From positions 505,001 through 569,000 of the forward strand of contig NZ_JAMZDX010000003.1 of assembly GCF_024172095.1 (NCBI RefSeq): a stretch of DNA of 64,000 nucleotides, given 5' to 3'. Of this stretch, positions 1-11,011 are shown piece by piece. The notes beneath the pieces were generated by a model. The model ran no database searches, was not told the origin of the DNA, and saw only the letters and a list, made by a program, of their open reading frames with translations. The stretch's first letter is position 1. Each line of letters opens with the position of its first letter. The position numbers were made by a program, and so were the translations under genes. Origin of the DNA: Kitasatospora cinereorecta. Its GTDB lineage: Bacteria > Actinomycetota > Actinomycetes > Streptomycetales > Streptomycetaceae.

Positions 1-1441
<1,441 letters not shown>

Positions 1442-1513
1442 CTCAGTTGCTCGCGTCCACTGTGTTGTTCTGAAACAACGACCGCCCTGCCGGCGGGTCG
1501 ACAGTTTCATAGT

Positions 1514-1631
1514 GTTTCGGTGGTCATAGCGTGAGGGAAACGCCCGGTTACATTCCGAACCCGGAAGCTAAGCCTCACAGCGCCGATGGTACTGCAGGGG
1601 GGACCCTGTGGGAGAGTAGGACGCCGCCGAA
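1514..1631 (+). rRNA. 5S ribosomal RNA
   Basis: About 118 nt, beginning GTTTCGGTGGTCATAGCG and ending GGACGCCGCCGAAC, with the conserved CCGAACCCGGAAGCTAAG core. The 5' and 3' ends are complementary, as expected for helix I. It lies about 70 nt after the 23S gene, the normal end of a bacterial rrn operon. Confidence 0.96.
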
Positions 1632-1647
1632 CAATTCTTCAGAAATA

Positions 1648-1679
1648 GCCCCTCCCGGGGAGATCCGGGAGGGGCTTTT
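1648..1679 (+). terminator. rrn operon intrinsic terminator
   Basis: Perfect 11-bp stem GCCCCTCCCGG / CCGGGAGGGGC with a short loop followed by TTTT, starting 17 nt after 5S rRNA. Confidence 0.9.
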
Positions 1680-1756
1680 CGCATTTCCGGGCCCGGTCGG
1701 TCGGAGCTGGATAGGCTTCGGGCACGACCAGCCGGGAAGGCAGGGGGGAATGCGCG

Positions 1757-2215
1757 ATGTGGGAGCACGAGTACATGTCCGAGACGGCGTTGGCGTCTGA
1801 GGCGATCTGGACGGTTCTGCGGGACCTCGACAACTGGGCGCGGTGGGACACCTCGATGGAGGTGGTCGAGCTGCTGGGGGCGTTCGAGGTGGGGTCGAAG
1901 GTCTCAATGACGCCGATCGGGCAGGAGCCGATCGTCTCGGAGATCACGGGGATCCGGGAGAACGAGTACTACGCGGACCGGACCGAGTTCGGGGGTGTGG
2001 TGCTGGACTTCAGCCACACGCTGGAGCGTCTGGCGGACGGTGGCACGCGGGTGGTGCACCGGCTGGAGATCACCGGGCCGGAGGCCGACACGCTCGGGGC
2101 CGAACTCGGTCCGGCGATCACGGAGGACTTCCCGGAGGCGATGGCGGCCCTGCTAAGGCGGCTTCCGGCGTGTGAGCCGGGACCGGTGAACGACCGAGGC
2201 CCCCGTACGAGATGA
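1757..2215 (+). CDS. SRPBCC-fold (polyketide cyclase/dehydrase-like) protein
   Basis: 152 residues. The pattern of an N-terminal helix with a Trp-rich WARWDTSM segment (residues about 27-34), followed by alternating strands and a long C-terminal helix, fits the START/Bet v1-like SRPBCC fold, which binds a hydrophobic ligand. No ligand or partner can be inferred. The ATG is preceded by a purine-rich stretch (GGGGGGAATGCGCG); the in-frame ATG seven codons on is an alternative. The gene stands alone between the rrn terminator and a convergent operon. Its stop codon lies in the loop of a 20-bp hairpin that must act as terminator for both sides. Confidence 0.8.
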   Translation: MWEHEYMSETALASEAIWTVLRDLDNWARWDTSMEVVELLGAFEVGSKVSMTPIGQEPIVSEITGIRENEYYADRTEFGGVVLDFSHTLERLADGGTRVVHRLEITGPEADTLGAELGPAITEDFPEAMAALLRRLPACEPGPVNDRGPRTR

Positions 2216-2235
2216 CTCGTGCGGGGGCCTCGGTC
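2192..2235. terminator. Bidirectional terminator overlapping a stop codon
   Basis: Perfect 20-bp inverted repeat GACCGAGGCCCCCGTACGAG / CTCGTGCGGGGGCCTCGGTC with a 4-nt loop. The TGA of the SRPBCC gene (2213-2215) sits at the loop. It separates this gene from the convergent DUF58 operon. Confidence 0.85.
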
Positions 2236-2272
2236 TGTGCCAGGGGGCCAGGGAGCCAGGGGCCAGCCGGCC

Positions 2273-3583
2273 TCAGAGGCGGCCGGCGGCCTTGAGGGCG
2301 AGGTAGGCGTCGGCGACGGCGGGGGCGATCGTGGTCGGCGGGGCGTCGAGGACGGTGACGCCGGCGCGGGTGAGGCGGTCGGCGGTGCGGCGGCGGTCGG
2401 CGCGGGTCTGCTCGGCGGCGGCGGCGCCGTAGATGTCCTGGACGGTGCCGCGGGCGGCGGCGAGTTCGTCGAGCCGGGGGTCGGCGACGGAGGCGAGAAC
2501 GACCTCGTGGCGCTTGGTCAGCAGGGGGAGCTGGGGGAGCAGGCCCTCTTCGATCGGGCGGGCGTCCAGGCCGGTGAGCAGGACGATCAGCGAGCGGTGG
2601 GGTGCCATTCGCAGAGCGTTCGCGGTGAGGGCACGGAAGTCGGTCTCGACCAGGGCGGGTTCGAGGGTGGCGAGCGCGTCGGTGAAGGCGGGCAGCACGT
2701 CGGTGGGGGTGCGGCCGGCGATGCCGATGCGCTTGCGGGTGTCGTGGGCGAGCAGGTCGACGCGGTCGCCGGCCTTGGTGGCGAGGGCGGCGAGCAGGAG
2801 TGCGGCGTCGAGGGCGGCGTCCAGACGTGGTGCGTCGCCGACGCGGCCGGCGGACGTGCGGCCGGTGTCGAGGACGATCAGGACGTGGCGGTCGCGTTCG
2901 GGGCGCCAGGTGCGGACGGCGACGGTGTTGCGGCGGGCGCTGGCGCGCCAGTCGATGGAGCGGACGTCGTCGCCGGGCAAGTACTCGCGCAGGGAGTCGA
3001 ACTCCGTGCCCTGTCCGCGGGTCAGGACCGAGGTGCGGCCGTCCAGTTCGCGCAGCCGGGCGAGCCGGGAGGGCAGGTGCTTGCGGCTGGTGAACGGGGG
3101 GAGGGCGCGGACGGTCCAGGGGACGGTGTGCGAACCCTGACGGGCGGCCAGACCGAGCGGTCCGAGGGATCGGACGGTGACCTTGGCCGCGTGGTGGTCG
3201 CCGCGCCGGGTGGGGCCGAGTGGGGTGGTGAGGCGGCGGCGCTCGCCGGCCGGGACCGTGACGGTGTGTCGGGACGCGGCGAAGGCGGTGCCGGGCCGCC
3301 AGGCGGACGGGGGCCAGGCGTCGCGGATCCGGGCGCGGAGCGGGCGCCGGGAGGGGTTGGTGACGGTGAGTTCGACCGTGGCGTCCTCGCCGAGGCGGAC
3401 GCTGGTGTCGCCGCCGCGCTCCAGCCGGAGGCTGCGGACGGGGGCGGCGAGCGCGAGGTCGGCGAGGACGCCGAGCAGCACCGGGAGGGTGGCGACGGCG
3501 ATGCCCGTCCAGGACGGCAGGACCAGGCCGACGACGAGTGCGCCGAGAGCGGCGAGGAGGGCCGTGCGGCCGGTCAGGGCCAT
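2273..3583 (-). CDS. DUF58 domain-containing membrane protein
   Basis: 436 residues. Two hydrophobic helices at about residues 6-45 anchor the protein. The cytosolic part carries the DUF58 signature [24 protein letters not shown] (residues 192-217), then a vWA-like strand with [12 protein letters not shown] (about 235-246). DUF58 proteins are usually encoded beside MoxR AAA+ ATPases and are thought to work with them as a chaperone or metal-insertion pair; substrates are unknown. It is the last gene of the minus-strand operon, 134 nt after moxR. The RBS-like GGAG upstream of ATG supports the start. Confidence 0.9.
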   Translation of the reverse strand: MALTGRTALLAALGALVVGLVLPSWTGIAVATLPVLLGVLADLALAAPVRSLRLERGGDTSVRLGEDATVELTVTNPSRRPLRARIRDAWPPSAWRPGTAFAASRHTVTVPAGERRRLTTPLGPTRRGDHHAAKVTVRSLGPLGLAARQGSHTVPWTVRALPPFTSRKHLPSRLARLRELDGRTSVLTRGQGTEFDSLREYLPGDDVRSIDWRASARRNTVAVRTWRPERDRHVLIVLDTGRTSAGRVGDAPRLDAALDAALLLAALATKAGDRVDLLAHDTRKRIGIAGRTPTDVLPAFTDALATLEPALVETDFRALTANALRMAPHRSLIVLLTGLDARPIEEGLLPQLPLLTKRHEVVLASVADPRLDELAAARGTVQDIYGAAAAEQTRADRRRTADRLTRAGVTVLDAPPTTIAPAVADAYLALKAAGRL

Positions 3584-3717
3584 GGGTGGAGGTGCTCCGT
3601 TCGGTGCGTGGCTCGTGCCTGGTTCGGTGCGTCGCCCGGGGGCACCGGGACGCGCGCGGTGAACGGCGCGGGTGTCCCCCGGGGGTGACGGGTCGGCAGG
3701 CGGTGGCGGCTGTGTGG

Positions 3718-4832
<1,115 letters not shown>

Positions 4833-4836
<4 letters not shown>

Positions 4837-6101
4837 GGCTGGCGTACCTGCCTTTCCAGGGCATCGAGGTCGTCGGTGAGCCGCAGCAGTGCGGCGTCGT
4901 CGGTGGGCGCCGGGCCGTACAGCACCTGCTGGACGTCGGCGGCGGGGTGGCCGAGGCGCGCGGCGACGGCGGCGCACAGGGCGGCCTCGGGCACGTCGCC
5001 GGTGGTGGCCGGGATGCCGAGGGCGGCGGCGAGCCGGTGGCGGGCCGCGCGGCGCAGGGCGTCGGCGGCCCGGCCGTGGGCGCGGGCGCGCTGGTAGAGG
5101 CGGGCGCGGCCCTCGGTGGTCTCGGTGGCGCGGACGACGACCGGGAGCGGTTCGGTGACCACCGGGCCGAGCCGGCGGGCGCGCCAGAGGGCGGCGAGCC
5201 CGGCGGCGACGGCGAGTTGGAGGGTGGCCCAGTACCAGCCGGCCGGGACGTAGTCGGTGAAGCTCTTGCGGGCGACCGAGGGCGCGGGCGCGGAGTAGTC
5301 GGGCAGGTACCAGACCAGCTGGGGCCGGGAGCCGAGCAGGCCGAGGGCGAGCGAGGCGTTGCCCTCCTCGGCGATCCGGTCGTTGGTGAGCGGGTCGCCG
5401 GTGCCGAGGGCCACGGTCTCCCGGCCGCCGCTCGCGCGGTGCAGCAGGGTGGGGTGGCCGTGGCGGGCGTAGCAGCCGGTGTCGTCGGCGCCGCGGAGGT
5501 AGGTGAGGCCGCCGAGTTCGGCGCTGCCGGCGCGGTTGGCCTCGGGGAGGGTGCAGCCGGCGGGGGTGGTGAGCGTGTCGACCAGGTTGGCGGGGCCCTC
5601 GGTCTGCCCGGCGACGCGGGAGCCGGGCATCAGCTGGTCGAGGGCGGGCTGCTGGGGGGCGATCAGGACCAGTCGGCCCTCGCCGCGCGGTACGGCGGCG
5701 AGTCGGCGCAGCTGGGCGGTGCTGAGCAGGTCGCTGCGGGGGACGACGACGGTGGCGCCGGGGGTGCGCACGGCGGCTTCGAGGTCGCGCTCGGTGTCGA
5801 CGGTGCGGACGGTGATGCCCCGCTTCTCCAGCAGGTGGACGGCGGCGAGGGTGCCCTCGCGGTCGCCGGAGCGGGGGTCGAGCGCGGGGAAGGTGCTCTG
5901 GCCGCTGATGCCGGCGATGAGCAGGCCGACCAGGAGCAGGGCGAGGGCGGTGAACAGGTACCAGCGGCTGCGCCGCCACAGGGTGCGGGCGGTGGGCGAG
6001 ACGGAGGTGTGCGCGGCGGCGTCGTCCGGGGCGGGCGCAACGGTCTCGGCGGCGTCGGACGGCCCGGTGGGCAGCTCGGTCGTGGCGGTGGTTGCGGTCA
6101 T
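4833..6101 (-). CDS. DUF4350 domain-containing membrane protein
   Basis: 422 residues. The ATG overlaps the upstream stop (ATGA). One transmembrane helix at about 46-66, an extracytoplasmic DUF4350 domain (about 70-280, starting [16 protein letters not shown], a GATase-like fold often seen beside MoxR-DUF58 genes) and a second helix at about 289-308, then a cytosolic tail of about 110 residues. No enzymatic motif is evident. Overlaps of 4 nt on both sides make it the centre of a tightly coupled operon. Confidence 0.88.
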
Positions 6102-6784
6102 GCGGCGGCTCCGCCCACGGGGACGGGGGCCGCGCCCGCGAGGGTGGGCCGGGTGGCCTGCAGCTTCCGGTCGAGGTCGGCGAGGGTGAGGTAGGCGGCC
6201 CGGTCGGCGGCGCGGTCGCCGAAGGCGATGTCGTCGAAGGTGCGGGCGGCGTCGGCGAGGGCGGCGGCGTGCTCGGGCAGGACGCGGGCGGCCTCGGCGG
6301 CGGCCTCGTCGGCGGTGCGGCCGGGTCGGTGGTCGAGCAGGGTGCGTTCCTCCAGGGAGCGGACCAGGGCGCGCATCTGTTCGCGGACCGCGTCGGCCCA
6401 CTCGTCCGCGGCGGCGTGGGCGGTGGCGGCCGCGCGGTGCTCGGCGGCGGTGCGCGGGCCCTGCCGGGTGAACAGGGTGTCGGCGCTGCGGGTCCGGCGA
6501 TGCGGGGTGCCGTAGCGCCACCAGAGGACGGCGAGCAGGCCGAGGACCAGGACGACGGCGAGCAGGACGCCGGCGGTGCCGCCCCGGAGGGGGTGGCCGA
6601 GGCCGGTGAGCAGGTCGTCGAGACGGTCGCCGACCCACTTCATGGCGCGTTGGACCAGGCTGGGGTCGTGCCGGTGGTAGGCCGGGTTGAGCAGTTCCTG
6701 CTTGGCGGCGTCCCGGGCGGCGTCGCGCGGGACGGTGACCGGGGCGCCGCCGGTGAGCGGCGCCCCTTCCCCCCTGTACGGCAT
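6098..6784 (-). CDS. DUF4129 domain-containing membrane protein
   Basis: 228 residues with one transmembrane helix at about 69-91. The C-terminal cytosolic region (about 115-215) is the DUF4129 domain, which also forms the C-terminus of transglutaminase-like TgpA proteins. It contains the conserved EWADAVREQMRALVRSLEE helix. Only 4 nt separate it from the upstream gene, and it overlaps the DUF4350 gene. Molecular role unknown; context says envelope or cell-surface maturation together with MoxR. Confidence 0.87.
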   Translation of the reverse strand: MPYRGEGAPLTGGAPVTVPRDAARDAAKQELLNPAYHRHDPSLVQRAMKWVGDRLDDLLTGLGHPLRGGTAGVLLAVVLVLGLLAVLWWRYGTPHRRTRSADTLFTRQGPRTAAEHRAAATAHAAADEWADAVREQMRALVRSLEERTLLDHRPGRTADEAAAEAARVLPEHAAALADAARTFDDIAFGDRAADRAAYLTLADLDRKLQATRPTLAGAAPVPVGGAAA

Positions 6785-6788
6785 CGGG

Positions 6789-7973
6789 TCAGGCCCCCGG
6801 CGGGGTGAACTGGCCGGGCACGGGCACGGGCACGGTGCCGTAGCCGGGCAGTCCGGCGGCGCGGGCGAGCTCGATGTCCAGGGCCTCGCGGCGGATCCGC
6901 TGGTCGACGTAGATCAGCACGGTGGCGGCGGCGGAGGCCGGGATGGTGATGGACTTGACCAGGGTGGTGCCGACGGCGAGCAGCACGATGCCGATCAGCG
7001 CGGCGCCTGCGGACTTGGCGGTCTGCGGGCTGCCGAAGCCGCCGCCGAGGGCGGCCGAGACGGCCATGAACGGCATGACCGCGAACATCGCGACGATGCC
7101 GACCAGGATCTCGATCAGCGCGGTGATGCCGAAGATCCGCCACCAGGAGCCGCGGACCAGCCGCCAGGAGCGGCGGATCGCGGGGAAGACGCCCTGCTTC
7201 TCCAGGACCAGGGCCGGTCCGGCGAGGCTGAGTCCGACGCCGACCCACAGGACCAGGGCGAGCGCGGGCAGCACCAGCAGGACGACGGCGGCGTCGGCGA
7301 GTCCGGCGGCGGCCAGACCGAAGATCGGCAGCAGGGCGACCACCAGGGTGCCGAGCAGGATCAGCACGTGGACGGCGGTCAGTCCGAGCAGCCGCCACAG
7401 CTGGGGCCGGGTGGCGCGCCAGGCGTCCTTGAGGGTGACCTGTTCGCCGAGGACGGCGCGGCTGACCACGATGGTGAGCAGGCCGCCGGCGAGGACGCCG
7501 ACCAGCAGGTCGAGCGGCATGGTGGCGTACTGGGTGACGGCGTACACGTCGGCGTCGCCGTCCTGGTAGGCCCACCAGTCGGCGAGGGCCTGCAGGACCT
7601 GGACGATCGCGGCCAGGCCGAGCGAGAGTCCCAGCGTGGTGCGCCAGTGGCGGCGGACGGTGGTGAAGGCGCCGTCGAGGAGTTCGCCGACCCCGAGCGG
7701 GCGCAGCGGGATGACGCCGGGCTTGGGGCTCTGCGGGACGCCCCAGCCGCCGTAGGGCGGTCCTGGGTGGCCGGTGGGTCCCTGTCCCCAGCCGCCGTAC
7801 GCGGAGCCGTACGGGCCGGGCTGCAGGGGCGTGGCGGGGGGTACGGGAGCGGCGGGCGGTACGGGTGCCGCGGGCGGGACGCCGTCCTGCGGAGCAGGGG
7901 GAACCTCGGGCGGGGTCGGCGCGCCGGGCTCGGGGACGGAGCCGGGCGGGGTCCAGCCCGGGGTGTCGGTCAT
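6789..7973 (-). CDS. Multi-pass membrane protein, glycerophosphodiester phosphodiesterase membrane-domain-like
   Basis: 394 residues. Residues 1-90 are Pro/Gly-rich and probably disordered and cytosolic. From residue 91 (RPLGVGELLDGAFTTVRRHW) the protein has the N-terminal motif of the GPDase membrane domain (DUF7544/GDPD-anchor family) and about six transmembrane helices, with no catalytic phosphodiesterase domain. Start chosen at the ATG preceded by AAGGAG. First gene of the five-gene minus-strand operon; its 205-nt upstream region is shared with divergent mtrA. Confidence 0.85.
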   Translation of the reverse strand: MTDTPGWTPPGSVPEPGAPTPPEVPPAPQDGVPPAAPVPPAAPVPPATPLQPGPYGSAYGGWGQGPTGHPGPPYGGWGVPQSPKPGVIPLRPLGVGELLDGAFTTVRRHWRTTLGLSLGLAAIVQVLQALADWWAYQDGDADVYAVTQYATMPLDLLVGVLAGGLLTIVVSRAVLGEQVTLKDAWRATRPQLWRLLGLTAVHVLILLGTLVVALLPIFGLAAAGLADAAVVLLVLPALALVLWVGVGLSLAGPALVLEKQGVFPAIRRSWRLVRGSWWRIFGITALIEILVGIVAMFAVMPFMAVSAALGGGFGSPQTAKSAGAALIGIVLLAVGTTLVKSITIPASAAATVLIYVDQRIRREALDIELARAAGLPGYGTVPVPVPGQFTPPGA

Positions 7974-8071
7974 CACTGCTCCTTGTCGGTGGTGCCGCCC
8001 ATCGTGCCATGGTGGGGCCGACCACCCCAGAGGTATCCGGCAGTATCCGTACAACTGCCGGCCCGACCCTG

Positions 8072-8100
8072 TTGAGCTGCGAATTTTGCGGCGGTATGAC
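8072..8100 (+). promoter_or_regulatory. Candidate mtrA promoter
   Basis: TTGAGC (8072-8077), a 17-bp spacer and TATGAC (8095-8100) resemble a housekeeping sigma promoter and would start transcription near 8107, about 70 nt before mtrA. Inferred from sequence only. Confidence 0.5.
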
Positions 8101-8178
8101 TGGTTGAAAGGACGGGTGAACCGGCACAATGGCACGGCTGTGCGGCAGGTCACAATCCGGTAATGAGAAGATGGAGTC

Positions 8179-8856
8179 ATGAAGGGACGCGTCCTCGTCG
8201 TTGATGACGACACTGCACTGGCCGAGATGCTCGGGATTGTGCTGCGTGGTGAGGGTTTCGAGCCGTTTTTCGTCGCGGATGGGGACAAGGCGCTAGCCGC
8301 GTTCCGGGAGACCAAGCCCGATCTGGTGCTGCTGGACCTGATGCTTCCCGGTCGGGACGGCATCGACGTCTGTCGGCAGATCCGGGCGGAGTCGGGCATT
8401 CCGATCGTGATGCTCACCGCCAAGACCGACACGGTCGACATCGTGGTGGGCCTGGAGTCGGGAGCCGACGACTACGTCACCAAGCCGTTCAAGCCCAAGG
8501 AGCTGGTGGCGCGGGTGCGGGCCCGGCTGCGCCGGGCCGAGGAGCCGACGCCCGAGCAGCTGACCATCGGCGATCTGGTGATCGACGTGGCCGGCCACTC
8601 GGTGAAGCGGGACGGGCGGGGCATCCCGCTGACCCCGCTGGAGTTCGACCTCCTGGTGGCGCTGGCGCGCAAGCCGTGGCAGGTGTTCACCCGGGAGGTG
8701 TTGCTGGAGCAGGTCTGGGGCTACCGGCACGCCGCCGACACCCGCCTGGTCAACGTGCACGTCCAGCGGCTGCGCTCGAAGATCGAGAAGGACCCGGAGC
8801 GTCCCGAGATCGTCGTGACCGTCCGGGGCGTCGGTTACAAGGCGGGCCCGAGCTGA
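8179..8856 (+). CDS. mtrA: Two-component response regulator MtrA (OmpR/PhoB type)
   Basis: 225 residues. Receiver domain with the acidic pocket at D10-D11, the phosphorylation site D53 (LLDLMLPG) and a conserved Lys in VTKPFKPKEL. The C-terminal winged helix (about 130-223) has the typical RLRSKIE..RGVGYKAG end. MtrA is the essential or pleiotropic regulator of cell wall, replication and, in Streptomyces, development and antibiotic genes. It is phosphorylated by MtrB, encoded 1 nt downstream, and the operon order mtrA-mtrB-lpqB is the conserved actinobacterial one. Confidence 0.97.
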   Translation: MKGRVLVVDDDTALAEMLGIVLRGEGFEPFFVADGDKALAAFRETKPDLVLLDLMLPGRDGIDVCRQIRAESGIPIVMLTAKTDTVDIVVGLESGADDYVTKPFKPKELVARVRARLRRAEEPTPEQLTIGDLVIDVAGHSVKRDGRGIPLTPLEFDLLVALARKPWQVFTREVLLEQVWGYRHAADTRLVNVHVQRLRSKIEKDPERPEIVVTVRGVGYKAGPS

Positions 8857-8857
8857 C

Positions 8858-11011
8858 GTGACGCGGCCGTACGAGATCGACGACTCCCCGTCGGGCGGCG
8901 ACACGTCCGGCGGGGATCACGCTGCTGTGCGCGGTGACGTGCTGAGCTCGACCACGCGGGGGCGCAGGCCCCGGCGGGGTCCGGCGGCGCTGTTCGCCAT
9001 GGTGGCGCGTCAGTTCCGGCGGCCGGTCAACCGCCTGCTCGCGCTCTACCGGCGCTCGATCCAGCTGCGCGTGGTGGCGACCACGCTGCTGCTGTCCTTC
9101 GTGGTGGTGCTGGTGCTCGGCGTGGTCGTGGTGGCGCAGGTGCGCACCGGGCTGCTGGACACCAAGAAGCACGCCGCGCAGGGCCAGGCGATCGGCGGCT
9201 TCCAGATCGAGCAGGACAAGATCAACGAGGCGATCAGCCTCCAGGCGAGGGCCGGGGCCTCGGCCGACCCCTCGCGCGACCAGATCGGCGCCTGGCTGAC
9301 CAAGCAGGTCTCCGACCTGGCCAGCGGCGGCGCCGGGGTGTACTCGGTGATCGCGCTGGCTTCCACCGGCCAGGAGGCGAGCGCCCCCAGCGCCGGGCTG
9401 CGCGGCGCCCGCTACTCGGGGTCGATCCTGCCCAGCAGCATCACGCCCGAGCTGCGCGCGCAGGTCGCCGGGGAGGCGGCCGTCCCGCACGAGCAGACCG
9501 CGATCATCCACCGCGCCCAGGCCGACGGCACCCCCGCCGAGGACGAGAAGGGCCTGGTGATCGGGAAGCAGTTCAGCGGGCCGGACAACAACGCGTACCA
9601 GCTGTACTACGTGTTCTCGTTCAAGCAGGAGACGGACACCCTCGGCCTGGTGATCGGCACCCTGGCGACGGCCGGGATCTTCCTGGTGATGCTGCTCGGC
9701 GGCATCGCCTGGCTGGTGGTGCGCCAGGTGGTCACCCCGGTGCGGATGGCCGCGGGCATCTCCGAGCGGCTCGCCGCCGGGCACTTCGACGAGCGGATGA
9801 AGGTCACCGGCACGGATGACATCGCCCGCCTCGGTGAGTCCTTCAATCGGATGGCCAACGGTCTGCAGGCGCAGATCCGGCAGCTGGAGGAGCTCTCCCG
9901 GGTGCAGCGGCGGTTCGTCTCGGACGTCTCGCACGAGCTGCGCACCCCGCTGACCACGGTCCGGATGGCCGCCGACCTGATCTACGACAGCCGCGAGGAC
10001 CTGGACCCGATGGCCGCCCGCTCGGCCGAGCTGCTCCAGGACCAGCTGGACCGCTTCGAGTCGCTGCTGGCCGACCTGCTGGAGATCAGCCGCTTCGACG
10101 CCGGCGCCGCGATCCTGGACGCCGAGCCGGTCGACCTGCGGGACATCGTGACCCGGGTGGTCGAGGCGGCCGACCCGCTGGCGCAGGCCAAGGGCAGCGC
10201 GGTCGTCATCCGCGGCAACGACGAGCCGGTGGTCGCCGAGGTCGACGCCCGCCGGATCGAGCGCATCCTGCGCAACCTGGTGGTCAACGCGCTGGAGCAC
10301 GGCGAGGGCCGGGACGTGGTGATCCGGCTCGGCTCGGGCGAGGGCGCGGTGGCGGTCGGCGTGCGCGACTACGGCATCGGCCTGAAGCCGGGCGAGGCCT
10401 CCCGGGTGTTCCACCGCTTCTGGCGCGCCGACCCGTCCCGGGTGCGCACCACCGGCGGCACCGGCCTCGGCCTGTCGATCGCGGTGGAGGACGCCCACCT
10501 GCACGGCGGCTGGCTGCAGGCCTGGGGCGAGCCCGGTGGCGGCTCGCACTTCCGGCTCACCCTGCCGCGCACCCGCGGCGGCGAGATCAGCCGGGCGCCG
10601 TTCCGGCTGGAGCCGGAGGACTCGCGGCACAACCGCGGCATGGCGTCGGCCGGTACGCCGTACCGGCGGGCGGTGCGCCCGCACGGGGCGACCGCGCTGA
10701 CCGTGAGCGGCGAGCCGTCGAGCGTGCCGGAGACACCGGACACCGAGCGGCCGGGCTTCGGCAGCGGTCTCGGCGGGGTGCTGGCGATCGGCCCCGGACT
10801 GGGCGAGATCGGCCGCCGGCCGGCCGCCCCGGTCTCCGACCCCTCGGACGTCCGGTCCGCGGCGGCGGGGTACGGTGCCACCGGTGCCCAGGTGCTGGTC
10901 GACCGGCCGGCGACCCGGCCGCCGAGCCAGCAGGCCGCCCCGGCCGAGGAACGGGCTCCCAGCGACCAGGAGGGGACGCAGCGTGCGAAGGACGAGCCGC
11001 AGGACGGTTGA
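8858..11011 (+). CDS. mtrB: Sensor histidine kinase MtrB
   Basis: 717 residues from GTG, 1 nt after the mtrA stop. Transmembrane helices at about 72-94 and 262-288 flank an extracellular sensor region. A HAMP domain follows (about 289-342), then the HisKA H-box SDVSHELRTPL with H359, and the HATPase N, G1 and G2 boxes (NLVVNALEHG, GIGLKPGE, TGGTGLGLSI). A tail of about 140 residues, rich in Pro/Ala/Arg and probably disordered, extends beyond the kinase core. It phosphorylates MtrA; LpqB encoded next is known to modulate MtrB in mycobacteria. Confidence 0.96.
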   Translation: MTRPYEIDDSPSGGDTSGGDHAAVRGDVLSSTTRGRRPRRGPAALFAMVARQFRRPVNRLLALYRRSIQLRVVATTLLLSFVVVLVLGVVVVAQVRTGLLDTKKHAAQGQAIGGFQIEQDKINEAISLQARAGASADPSRDQIGAWLTKQVSDLASGGAGVYSVIALASTGQEASAPSAGLRGARYSGSILPSSITPELRAQVAGEAAVPHEQTAIIHRAQADGTPAEDEKGLVIGKQFSGPDNNAYQLYYVFSFKQETDTLGLVIGTLATAGIFLVMLLGGIAWLVVRQVVTPVRMAAGISERLAAGHFDERMKVTGTDDIARLGESFNRMANGLQAQIRQLEELSRVQRRFVSDVSHELRTPLTTVRMAADLIYDSREDLDPMAARSAELLQDQLDRFESLLADLLEISRFDAGAAILDAEPVDLRDIVTRVVEAADPLAQAKGSAVVIRGNDEPVVAEVDARRIERILRNLVVNALEHGEGRDVVIRLGSGEGAVAVGVRDYGIGLKPGEASRVFHRFWRADPSRVRTTGGTGLGLSIAVEDAHLHGGWLQAWGEPGGGSHFRLTLPRTRGGEISRAPFRLEPEDSRHNRGMASAGTPYRRAVRPHGATALTVSGEPSSVPETPDTERPGFGSGLGGVLAIGPGLGEIGRRPAAPVSDPSDVRSAAAGYGATGAQVLVDRPATRPPSQQAAPAEERAPSDQEGTQRAKDEPQDG

